A stretch of 27,775 nt of DNA from CG2-30-44-17 sp964344725. GTDB taxonomy: Bacteria > Patescibacteriota > Gracilibacteria > UBA1369 > UBA12470. The notes below the pieces were generated by a model that worked only from the letters and a program-made list of their open reading frames with translations, ran no database searches and was not told the DNA's origin. Below, one piece after another: positions 6,902 to 13,330 of the stretch (positions within the stretch are counted from its first letter, which is position 1; every line of letters starts with the position of its first letter). The translations under genes were made by a program, and so were the position numbers. Where the stretch lies: positions 1 to 27,775 of the forward strand of contig CAYFOI010000019.1 of NCBI GenBank assembly GCA_964344725.1. Direction: 5' to 3'.

Positions 6902-7504
6902 TTACTCCCTACCAAGTAACTCCTTGAGAGCCTTCTCTTGCGCTGCAAGAAGCTCCATTACTTCAGCATAAAAAAGTTGCTGTTCATCAGCAGTAACTAT
7001 CCCAACGCCCCCTTCGCCAGAAAGCTCCTCTTCATTCATCCAACAAGGACCAGTTCTATGCTCGGCAGGAACCATAACAGTTATATGCAGACCTTTTGTG
7101 GAATCTGGATCAAAGCCTTCACGAGCAGAAGACCCTACAGTAACATTTACAACATCTTGAATATCAACATTATACTGCCTATCGCCATCAGTCTTAAAAA
7201 TATTCCCGAACCATCATCCCGCCGCAGAACTATGCTTGATACCAAGAAAATTAAACCAAACACCTCCATACATAACACCTGGCTCCCCCCTCCATTCTAG
7301 AGCAGCATGACGCAAAACAGTACCACGCCATTTGCCATCAGAAAGATCAGGGTTTGGATTACGATCACCATCAGGATGAAGTAATCCATAATTCAAAGCC
7401 TCGTTATAAAGCGCTTCCAAATCAGCAACTCTCCCCATCAACTCAGCTTGTTTAGGAGGAACTTCTACCTCTTCCCTGGCTGCTCCTGGACTTGGACTTA
7501 CCAT
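6902..7504 (-). pseudogene. Unknown gene interrupted by one in-frame UGA
   Basis: The frame opens at ATG 7504, runs 96 codons, meets TGA at 7216-7214 and then continues in the same frame for 103 further codons without a stop, to TAA at 6904-6902. The second half reads as real protein (for example YNVDIQDVVNVTVGSS, LHITVMVPAEHRTGP, a helical AEVMELLAAQEKALKELL tail). It shares the G/T third-position bias of - strand genes. The whole would be about 200 residues, soluble and of unknown function. Around the UGA the protein reads SSAAG-stop-WFGNIF. A single change from TGG, GGA or CGA would explain it. Options are a fresh nonsense mutation, read-through, or a sequencing error. Two separate genes are less likely, because the 3' part has no good start near the break. 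Confidence 0.7.
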
Positions 7505-7534
7505 AATAATTTTATTTTTTAATAATACTAATTA

Positions 7535-7563
7535 ATTATAACACATATTCGAGTACGAGACAA
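7535..7563 (-). promoter_or_regulatory. Promoter of the UGA-interrupted gene
   Basis: On the - strand TTGTCT (7563-7558) is followed after 17 bases by TATAAT (7540-7535), with TGT directly before it (extended -10). It is divergent from the hrcA promoter. Confidence 0.6.
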
Positions 7564-7578
7564 TACCCGCCCCTGATC

Positions 7579-7607
7579 TTGCAAAACACCCGTTAGCACT
7601 ATAAACT
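7579..7607 (+). promoter_or_regulatory. Candidate hrcA promoter
   Basis: TTGCAA (7579-7584) is followed after 17 bases by TAAACT (7602-7607), which lies inside the CIRCE spacer in the same register as the dnaK promoter. An alternative -10 is TATAAA at 7600-7605 with 15-base spacing. Confidence 0.45.
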
Positions 7608-7619
7608 ACGCAGTGCTAA
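7593..7619 (+). promoter_or_regulatory. CIRCE operator of hrcA-grpE
   Basis: TTAGCACTA-N9-CAGTGCTAA matches the CIRCE consensus TTAGCACTC-N9-GAGTGCTAA except for one base at the inner end of each arm. The palindrome extends to 11-base arms (CCG outside, 7590-7622). It is the expected HrcA binding site and implies autoregulation of the operon. Confidence 0.92.
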
Positions 7620-7628
7620 CGGTTTTAC

Positions 7629-7683
7629 CAGGCCGCTCCGCAAGGAACACAGATACAAGCTACCAGCTACAACCTACAAGCTA
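7629..7683 (+). repeat. hrcA leader: CAGGCCGC motif and CTA tract
   Basis: CAGGCCGC (7629-7636), also found in the gap and rpoC leaders, is followed by a GC-rich stretch. CTACAAG/CTACCAG units then run from 7653 to the ATG. There is no Shine-Dalgarno site. Confidence 0.55.
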
Positions 7684-8409
7684 ATGCCCAACTTACCCAT
7701 CGACCCCAGAAAACAAAAGATCCTTCAAGCGATCATTCAGCAATTCATAAACACAGCTGAGCCAGTCGGATCTAAGACCATAGTAGTCAGCTACAAGCTT
7801 TCTGTAAGCCCTGCAACGATCCGCAACGACATGGCAGCCCTCGAGAAACAAGGCCTAATCACGCAACCGCATACATCTGCAGGACGAGTTCCAACATGTG
7901 CCGGATACAGAATGTATGTAGACGAATTAGCAGACTTTCAAAAGGCAAAAAAACTAGCACTAACAAACCTCAAGAAACTCCGAGAACAATATAAGCTCGA
8001 CAAAACCCGCGAAAAAATTTACGACGCAGTCAAGCTACTTTCACAAGCAACAGCAAACGTAAGTTTCGCAACAATCCCAGGAAGCAGAACTTTCTACCTA
8101 GGAATCTCCAACATACTTAAACAACCAGAATTCGCAGATGACCCACGCCGCGCAAGCCAAGTAGTCGAAGTCTTGGAAGAAGGAGAACATTTTACAAAAA
8201 CATTAGAAGGCCTAGACCTAGACGACTCAACCAGAATTTTCATAGGAGAAGAAAATCTCCTCAAACAAATAGACAGTTGCGGCCTCATCGTCACAACTTA
8301 CGAAATCGAAGGCCACACAGGATACATCGGTATCCTCGGCCCATGCCGCATGCCCTACGCTTATAACAAAGCTTTGTTAGAAGAAATTCGAAAGATTTTG
8401 CACGAATAA
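7684..8409 (+). CDS. hrcA: Heat-inducible transcription repressor HrcA (short form)
   Basis: HrcA represses heat-shock genes by binding CIRCE. The N-terminal winged helix (about 1-75) is clear: VSPATIRNDMAALEKQGLITQPHTSAGRVPT. The C-terminal GAF-like part ends with TYEIEGHTGYIGILGPCRMPYAY, matching the family end. The protein has 241 residues against about 340 usually. The missing part lies in the middle, between TANVSFATI and FYLGISNILKQPEF, where the inserted dimerisation domain normally sits. The ends are intact, so this is a compact form and not a truncation. It is first in hrcA-grpE-GNAT-GNAT, with an autoregulatory CIRCE upstream, and grpE begins 10 bases after the stop. Confidence 0.92.
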   Translation: MPNLPIDPRKQKILQAIIQQFINTAEPVGSKTIVVSYKLSVSPATIRNDMAALEKQGLITQPHTSAGRVPTCAGYRMYVDELADFQKAKKLALTNLKKLREQYKLDKTREKIYDAVKLLSQATANVSFATIPGSRTFYLGISNILKQPEFADDPRRASQVVEVLEEGEHFTKTLEGLDLDDSTRIFIGEENLLKQIDSCGLIVTTYEIEGHTGYIGILGPCRMPYAYNKALLEEIRKILHE

Positions 8410-8419
8410 AAACACCACC

Positions 8420-8905
8420 ATGACACAAAAAGACGACTCCCAAGACCTATCTCAAATAGAACTAGAACTTGCGCAGCTCAAAAAAGAACACTCAGCCCTC
8501 ACTGAGACTGCAAAACGCGCAGCTGCAGATTTACAGAACTTCCGTAGACGCGTTGAAGAAGAAAGGTCAGAGCTCCGCATCTTTGCAAACGCAGAGCTTA
8601 TAACAGCCCTCTTCCCTATCATCGATAACTTAAAGAGAGCTTTCGACAATCTCCCAGAAGAACTTGCCGAAAACGAATGGGTAAAAGGGATCCAAGCTAT
8701 AGAAAAGCAACTCCTAGACACACTCGCATCCCTCGGGCTCGAAGAGATAAAAGCGATAGGCGAACAATTCAACCCAGAACTGCATGAAGCTGTTATGCAA
8801 GACTCCGGCCCAAAAGACGAAATCCTGGAAGAGTTCGAAAAAGGATTCGCTTTCAAAGGCAAAGCAATCAAACCTGCCAAGGTAAAAGTCGGGAACGGAA
8901 GCTAA
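8420..8905 (+). CDS. grpE: Nucleotide exchange factor GrpE
   Basis: GrpE releases ADP from DnaK and resets the chaperone cycle. The 161-residue protein has the expected order. A long N-terminal coiled coil (about 8-50) ends in AADLQNFRRRVEEER. A four-helix region follows with LITALFPIIDNLKRAFDN. The C-terminal beta domain contains GEQFNPELHEAVMQ and FEKGFAFKGKAIKPAKVKV. It starts 10 bases after the hrcA stop without a Shine-Dalgarno site, so it probably depends on operon transcription from the CIRCE-controlled promoter. The next gene follows after 13 bases. dnaK is not directly adjacent as it is in many bacteria. Confidence 0.96.
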   Translation: MTQKDDSQDLSQIELELAQLKKEHSALTETAKRAAADLQNFRRRVEEERSELRIFANAELITALFPIIDNLKRAFDNLPEELAENEWVKGIQAIEKQLLDTLASLGLEEIKAIGEQFNPELHEAVMQDSGPKDEILEEFEKGFAFKGKAIKPAKVKVGNGS

Positions 8906-8918
8906 ACCCCTCTGTTTT

Positions 8919-9440
8919 ATGCAAATAAGAGAAACAACACTTGATGACATCTCTGCAATAATCAAAATCGCAGAAATAAACGACATCAACAACATCTCTA
9001 CCAAGCAAGCAGAAGAAAAAGGCTTTATGGTACCAGAATTTACCAAAGAAGAGTATGAAGACTTTGTTGAAAGAGACTACGTAAGCTTCTTTGTATCAAT
9101 CGAAAACAATAAAGTAGTAGGATATATACTCGCATATCCAAGTGAATACATCGACCCCGAACACGAACTAAATTCACATATAAAAAACAACCATTGCAAT
9201 GACTTCCTACTGATAAAACAAATATCCGTACATCCAAACGATATGTCCAAGGGATACGGAACAAAACTTTACCAACACCTATTTGGACAAACAGATAAAA
9301 AACCTGCTTACGTCGCAGTAGTCATGGAACCAAGAAATGATCGTTCTAACAAATTCCACGAAAAAATAGGTTTTAAAAAGGCATTCGAATACATGCACTC
9401 AGACGGAAGAAAAAGATTAATCTTAAGAAGAGAACCATGA
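8919..9440 (+). CDS. GNAT-family N-acetyltransferase 1
   Basis: A 173-residue acetyl-CoA-dependent acetyltransferase. The GNAT core is visible: strand VVGYILAYPSEYI, then IKQISVHPNDMSKGYGTKLYQHLF with the pyrophosphate loop (S/N)KGYGT near residue 111, then a conserved segment with HEKIGFKKAFEYMHSDGRKRLIL. The substrate cannot be told. It starts 13 bases after grpE and ends in TGA that overlaps the next ATG (ATGA), so the two acetyltransferases are translationally coupled. Its place inside the HrcA operon suggests expression together with grpE, which is unusual for this family. A use in stress-related protein or small-molecule acetylation is only inference. Confidence 0.85.
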   Translation: MQIRETTLDDISAIIKIAEINDINNISTKQAEEKGFMVPEFTKEEYEDFVERDYVSFFVSIENNKVVGYILAYPSEYIDPEHELNSHIKNNHCNDFLLIKQISVHPNDMSKGYGTKLYQHLFGQTDKKPAYVAVVMEPRNDRSNKFHEKIGFKKAFEYMHSDGRKRLILRREP

Positions 9441-9958
9441 AAATCCACGGAACTCTAATTTCGCTCACACCACTAACAAAAAACCACATTCCAAAATGTT
9501 GGGAGTGGATTTGTGATAAAAAGGTAACCAAATTTCTAGGCAATACTTTCCCAAACACATACCAAGCCGAACTCAAATGGTTTCGCGAAATGCAGAAGAA
9601 AAAAGATGAAAGAATGTTCGCAATACTCGACAAAGAAACAGGTAAACACATCGGAAATATCGGACTCCACGAAATTTCAAAAAAAGACAAAAACGCAACT
9701 ATAGGTATTATGATTGGCGAACCAAAATACTGGAACAAAGGCTACGGAACAGACGCGTTAAAAACAGCCCTAAGATACTGCTTCAAAAGACTCAAACTCA
9801 ACAAAGTCCGTTTAGACGTCAGAACAGAACACAAGGCCGCACAAAAATGCTACAAAAAAGTCGGCTTCAAGAGGACAGGAACAGCCCAAGACGAATACTT
9901 CAAAGAAGGTAAATTCCACGACGTCTTCTTGATGGAAATTTTGGCAAAAGATTTTTAA
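9437..9958 (+). CDS. GNAT-family N-acetyltransferase 2 (RimJ/RimL-like)
   Basis: A 173-residue protein of the PF13302 type: ISLTPLTKNHIPKCWEW at the N-terminus, IGNIGLHEISKKDKNATIGIMIGEPKYWNKGYGTDALKTALRY in the core (acetyl-CoA loop NKGYGT near residue 99), then LNKVRLDVRTEHKAAQKCYKKVGFKRTG, as in RimJ/RimL and spermidine acetyltransferase relatives. RimJ/RimL acetylate ribosomal protein N-termini; many relatives act on small molecules or antibiotics, so the substrate is open. It overlaps the previous gene by 4 bases. The dnaK -35 box starts 2 bases after its stop, so the operon ends here or reads into dnaK. Confidence 0.85.
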   Translation: MKIHGTLISLTPLTKNHIPKCWEWICDKKVTKFLGNTFPNTYQAELKWFREMQKKKDERMFAILDKETGKHIGNIGLHEISKKDKNATIGIMIGEPKYWNKGYGTDALKTALRYCFKRLKLNKVRLDVRTEHKAAQKCYKKVGFKRTGTAQDEYFKEGKFHDVFLMEILAKDF

Positions 9959-9959
9959 T

Positions 9960-9988
9960 TTGACTTCGCTTTTTTAGCACTCTATAAT
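9960..9988 (+). promoter_or_regulatory. dnaK promoter
   Basis: TTGACT (9960-9965), 17 bases, then TATAAT (9983-9988), close to the consensus. The -10 lies inside the CIRCE spacer, so bound HrcA would block polymerase directly. This gives dnaK its own transcription start. Confidence 0.88.
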
Positions 9989-10000
9989 CCCGTGTGCTAA
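9974..10000 (+). promoter_or_regulatory. CIRCE operator of dnaK
   Basis: TTAGCACTC-N9-GTGTGCTAA has a perfect left arm and one mismatch in the right arm against the CIRCE consensus. It is the second HrcA site in the window and shows that dnaK is controlled separately from hrcA-grpE. Confidence 0.92.
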
Positions 10001-10018
10001 TTTATATCTATAAAATTC

Positions 10019-10097
10019 GCGCGAAGCGCTCGAGCACTGCAAAACCCTATACCCTACTACCCTAAACCCTAACTACACCCTATAACCCTACTACCCT
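10019..10097 (+). repeat. dnaK leader: GC hairpin and CCCTA tract
   Basis: GCGC-GAA-GCGC (10019-10029) forms a short hairpin. From 10041 to the ATG a run of CCCTA/CCCTAA-type units follows without any G. The tract resembles telomeric CCCTAA only by chance of composition. Confidence 0.6.
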
Positions 10098-12053
10098 ATG
10101 TCACGAATAATCGGAATAGACCTCGGAACCACTAATTCATGCGTCGCAGTCATGGAAGGCGGCGAACCAACAGTTATCACAAACGCAGAAGGACAAAGAA
10201 CAACTCCTTCTATCGTAGCTATCAAAGACAAAGAGCGGTTAGTTGGTATCACAGCTAAGAGACAAGCGGTCACAAATCCTGAGAACACAATCTTCTCAGC
10301 GAAAAGATTCATCGGACACACATTCAAAGAATCCAAGAAAGACTGCGAAAGAATGCCTTTCAAAACCGTAGAAGGCAAAAGCAAAGAAGTAGAAATCGTT
10401 TTAGACGGAAAACAACACAGACCAGCGGAAATCTCCGCAATGATCCTTCAAAAACTAAAAGCAGACGCAGAAAAATACCTCGGTGAAACTGTCACAGAAG
10501 CTGTAATCACAGTTCCTGCTTACTTCAACGATGCACAGAGACAAGCGACGAAAGACGCCGGAAAAATCGCGGGCTTAGAAGTAAAGAGAATCATAAACGA
10601 ACCAACAGCCGCAGCTCTAGCTTACGGACTCGACAAACAAGGCTCAGAAGAGAAAAAAGTCGCAGTATTCGACCTCGGAGGTGGAACTTTCGACATCTCT
10701 ATCCTCGAACTTGCAGACGTAGACGGAGATAAGCAGTTTGAAGTCTTATCTACAAACGGGGATACTCAGCTTGGTGGTGACGACTTTGATGAAAAAGTCA
10801 TCGACTGGCTAGTTGAGGAGTTCAAAAAAGACCAAGGCGTAGACCTTTCAAGCGACAACATGGCACTGCAACGCCTTAAAGAAGCTGCTGAAAAAGCTAA
10901 GATCGAACTTTCATCAACACACGAGACAGAGATCAATCTTCCTTTCATCACAGCAGACGCAAGTGGTCCTAAGCACCTTACAATCAAGATGAACCGCGCT
11001 AAGTTAGAGGATCTAGTCGCAGACCTTCTTGAGAAGACTGTCGAACCATGCCGAAAAGCTATGGACGACGCGAAAACTTACGCTTCAGACTTAGACGAAA
11101 TCATCCTAGTCGGAGGAATGACAAGAATGCCTTCAGTCCAGAAGAAAGTAGAAGAGATTTTCGGTAAAGAACCACACAGAGGACTAAACCCAGACGAAGT
11201 TGTAGCTTTGGGAGCTGCAATCCAGGGTGGAGTCTTGCAAGGAGACGTCAAAGGCGTACTTCTTCTAGACGTAACACCTCTTACTCTTGGTATCGAAACA
11301 CTTGGTGCTGTAAGAACACCCCTTATTGAGAGAAACACAACAATTCCATCCAGCAAGTCACAAACTTTTTCAACAGCTGCAGACAACCAACCATCAGTAG
11401 AAATCCACGTCCTACAAGGAGAAAGACCAATGGCTGCAGACAATAAATCGCTCGGAAAATTCATCCTAGACGGAATCCCACCAGCACCACGCGGAGTACC
11501 ACAAGTCGAGGTAACTTTTGACATCGATGCTAACGGAATACTAAACGTAAAAGCGATGGACAAAGCAACTAACAAGACTCAACACATCACAATCACTGGA
11601 TCAAGTGGTATGAGCGACGAAGAAGTAGAAAAACTCAGAAAAGAAGCCGAAATGCATGCCGAAGAAGACAAGAAAAAGAAGGAATCCGTCGAAGTAAAAA
11701 TCAACGCAGAAAACCTCGTCTCAACTTGCGAACGAACTCTCAAAGATGCTGGCGACAAGATCACAGATGATGTCAAAAAACCTATCGAAGAAAAGATCGC
11801 AGAAGTCAAAAAGCTTCTAGAAGAAGAGAATCTCGACGAAGAAAAACTAAAAACCGCAACCGACGCACTTTCAGAAGAAATCCAAAAAGTCGGATCACAG
11901 ATGTACAAAGACGCCGCAGGCGCACAAGACGCAGCCGACGCAGAAAAAAAGCATATGGAAGATGACGAGAATGTCCGCGTCTACGAAAAAGACGATGAAG
12001 AAGTAGTTGAAGGAGAAGTAGTCGATGAAGAGAAGGAAGAGAAAGAAGAGTAG
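10098..12053 (+). CDS. dnaK: Chaperone protein DnaK (Hsp70)
   Basis: ATP-dependent Hsp70 chaperone, 651 residues. The ATPase domain (about 1-385) shows GIDLGTTNSCVAVMEGG at the start, VITVPAYFNDAQRQATKDAG, INEPTAAALAYGLD, FDLGGGTFDISILE and LVGGMTRMPSVQ. The linker DVLLLDVTPLTLGIE-type segment is present as GVLLLDVTPLTLGIE. The substrate-binding domain follows, and the tail is very acidic (EEVVEGEVVDEEKEEKEE). It has its own promoter with an overlapping CIRCE, a G-free leader and a strong terminator 24 bases after the stop. No dnaJ follows, unlike the common hrcA-grpE-dnaK-dnaJ order, so the J-protein must be elsewhere. Confidence 0.99.
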   Translation: MSRIIGIDLGTTNSCVAVMEGGEPTVITNAEGQRTTPSIVAIKDKERLVGITAKRQAVTNPENTIFSAKRFIGHTFKESKKDCERMPFKTVEGKSKEVEIVLDGKQHRPAEISAMILQKLKADAEKYLGETVTEAVITVPAYFNDAQRQATKDAGKIAGLEVKRIINEPTAAALAYGLDKQGSEEKKVAVFDLGGGTFDISILELADVDGDKQFEVLSTNGDTQLGGDDFDEKVIDWLVEEFKKDQGVDLSSDNMALQRLKEAAEKAKIELSSTHETEINLPFITADASGPKHLTIKMNRAKLEDLVADLLEKTVEPCRKAMDDAKTYASDLDEIILVGGMTRMPSVQKKVEEIFGKEPHRGLNPDEVVALGAAIQGGVLQGDVKGVLLLDVTPLTLGIETLGAVRTPLIERNTTIPSSKSQTFSTAADNQPSVEIHVLQGERPMAADNKSLGKFILDGIPPAPRGVPQVEVTFDIDANGILNVKAMDKATNKTQHITITGSSGMSDEEVEKLRKEAEMHAEEDKKKKESVEVKINAENLVSTCERTLKDAGDKITDDVKKPIEEKIAEVKKLLEEENLDEEKLKTATDALSEEIQKVGSQMYKDAAGAQDAADAEKKHMEDDENVRVYEKDDEEVVEGEVVDEEKEEKEE

Positions 12054-12076
12054 TGTATAGTGAGATAGTACCAAGT

Positions 12077-12102
12077 AAGGCGCCGCAAGTCGGCGCCTTT
12101 TT
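12077..12102 (+). terminator. Rho-independent terminator of dnaK
   Basis: AAGGCGCC pairs perfectly with GGCGCCTT around a 7-base loop (GCAAGTC), and the stem runs straight into a T-run. It lies 24 bases after the dnaK stop. Confidence 0.92.
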
Positions 12103-12103
12103 G

Positions 12104-12127
12104 CTATACCCTACACCCTATACCCTG
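12104..12127 (+). repeat. CCCTA tract after the dnaK terminator
   Basis: The same CCCTA-type units as in the dnaK leader recur here, downstream of the terminator and more than 240 bases before the next + strand gene. The tract family is therefore not confined to leaders. Confidence 0.55.
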
Positions 12128-12129
12128 TT

Positions 12130-12280
12130 AAAAAACAAACAAAGGGCGCCCACCACATACGCCCTTTATATGTATACAAACCCATCCATCAATTAAAGAT
12201 TCCCCAGATAGAAAATAGGAATCTTCTTATCCTCTTTTGAGATCTTCATAACCATATCGAAAAAGCTTATTGGTAATCGT
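12130..12280 (-). ncRNA. Candidate small transcript (sRNA or mini-gene)
   Basis: On the - strand a promoter (12313-12286) and a terminator (12167-12128) bound a predicted RNA of about 150 bases in a 322-base gene-free gap. Inside is a 20-codon frame (ATG at 12255, or 12249, to TAA at 12193) whose product reads KISKEDKKIPIFYLGNL after the first Met residues; it has no Shine-Dalgarno site. I cannot say whether the RNA itself or the peptide matters. A Fur-like palindrome covers the start site. Everything here is inferred from signals and no family is recognised. Confidence 0.35.
12141..12167 (-). terminator. Terminator of the candidate small transcript
   Basis: AAAGGGCG and CGCCCTTT form an 8-bp stem with an 11-base loop. 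On the - strand it is followed by TTTGTTTGTTTTTT-like bases (12140-12128), so it should terminate - strand transcription. On the + strand no clean T-run follows. Confidence 0.6.
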
Positions 12281-12286
12281 TATCGA
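12270..12286. promoter_or_regulatory. Fur-family-like palindrome
   Basis: TTGGTAATCGTTATCGA contains a 7-1-7 core that differs at three of 15 positions from the TGATAATNATTATCA Fur/PerR-type site. It abuts the -10 of the - strand promoter and covers its expected start. The regulator is not in the window. Confidence 0.3.
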
Positions 12287-12313
12287 TAATACTATACTAC
12301 AAGCGATTTGCAA
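12286..12313 (-). promoter_or_regulatory. Promoter of the candidate small transcript
   Basis: On the - strand TTGCAA (12313-12308), 16 bases, then TATTAT (12291-12286). Initiation is expected near 12279. Confidence 0.45.
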
Positions 12314-12323
12314 ATACATCGAA

Positions 12324-12352
12324 TTGACAAAACGGACTATCCAAACTCAAAT
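12324..12352 (+). promoter_or_regulatory. Candidate promoter of the BASS-type gene
   Basis: A perfect TTGACA (12324-12329) is followed after 17 bases by a weak TCAAAT (12347-12352). The leader would be only about 16 bases and carries no Shine-Dalgarno site. Confidence 0.4.
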
Positions 12353-12375
12353 CTTTTATATAGAATCCCCTCGCT

Positions 12376-13287
12376 ATGAAAACATTTAAACTTATCGAAA
12401 AATACTTCTGGGCAATTCTGATCCTCGCACTAATAGCAGGCCTTTTATTGCCTCAATACGGAGCTGGATTAGAATTTTTGATGACACCAATACTGATGAT
12501 TATTTTATTCATGGTTTTTTTGAAAACAGATTGCCTCTTGATCCTAAAGCAATTTCGCAAACCGCTATTCATAACCTATATAATCACGCTATTTTTAATA
12601 GTTTTGCCTAGCCTAATTTACCTCGGAACCAGATGGATCGATGAAAGTTTAGCAATAGGCTTATTACTTCTAGCAGGAACTCCTGCAGCAGTAGCTTCTC
12701 CAGTTCTCACAGACATAGTCAAAGGCAATCGCACACTAGCTCTTGCAATAGTTATCCCATCTTACGTAGTCGCACCAATAGTCATGCCACTGCTTTTTGT
12801 ATTTTGGACCGGTGAATCCATAACACTGGATCCATTTATGATGTTCAAAGTCTTACTCCTTATGATTTTTATACCACTAGTTGCTTCCCAAACAATCAAA
12901 AGAGCTGGAGGAGAAAATTTAATCGAGAAAACCAAAAAATATTACGGGCCATTAAACATCATCCTAATCGCAATAATTGTATTTATAGCGATATCTCCAC
13001 AAGCAGATTTTATAAAAGAGAACCCAACCGAAGTATTCACAAATCTCGGATGGGTATACGGACTCGCTATCGCAATGCACATCATCGGCTACGCAGCAGG
13101 ATTTTGGAAAAAGAAAGAAGATCGCCTCGCTTTGGCAGTTACCAAGGCTTATCCAAACAATGCGCTCTCTATAGTTCTCGCTCTGCAATTCTTTACACCA
13201 GAAATTGTAATAATTACAGTGCTATCTCAATTCCCTTGGAACACCCTCCCAGGCCCTTTCAAATGGGTTTCCAAACACTTAAAATAA
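12376..13287 (+). CDS. Bile acid:sodium symporter (BASS/SBF)-like transporter
   Basis: A 303-residue membrane protein with about nine to ten hydrophobic helices, the fold and length of the SBF (PF01758) family, which couples Na+ to uptake of organic anions such as bile acids or pantothenate. LLLLAGTPAAVASPVLTDIVKGNRTLALA (about 96-124) and LALAVTKAYPNNALSIVLALQFFTPEI (about 250-276) match the two conserved regions with broken helices near the substrate site. The ligand cannot be told from the sequence. The start is ATG 12376 after CCCCTCGCT, with no ribosome site. The C-terminal tail is short and basic. It may be alone in its unit or lead into the lipid genes 43 bases downstream. Confidence 0.8.
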   Translation: MKTFKLIEKYFWAILILALIAGLLLPQYGAGLEFLMTPILMIILFMVFLKTDCLLILKQFRKPLFITYIITLFLIVLPSLIYLGTRWIDESLAIGLLLLAGTPAAVASPVLTDIVKGNRTLALAIVIPSYVVAPIVMPLLFVFWTGESITLDPFMMFKVLLLMIFIPLVASQTIKRAGGENLIEKTKKYYGPLNIILIAIIVFIAISPQADFIKENPTEVFTNLGWVYGLAIAMHIIGYAAGFWKKKEDRLALAVTKAYPNNALSIVLALQFFTPEIVIITVLSQFPWNTLPGPFKWVSKHLK

Positions 13288-13296
13288 AATCGTTCA

Positions 13297-13330
13297 CTCC
13301 TAGTTATTAGCTCCTAGTCCCTAACTACCC
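13297..13330 (+). repeat. CTA-type tract before the phospholipase-like gene
   Basis: CTCCTAGTTATTAGCTCCTA-like units run to the ATG at 13331. There is no Shine-Dalgarno site. Confidence 0.55.

Noticed and set aside
7150..7216. Selenocysteine codon at the in-frame UGA
   Set aside because: I see no stem-loop with a SECIS-like apical loop at the right distance after the UGA, and the flanking residues do not match a selenoprotein motif.
10041..10097. Telomere-like CCCTAA array
   Set aside because: Units are irregular, the tract is only about 57 bases, and it is internal, ahead of dnaK. It belongs to the leader tract family.
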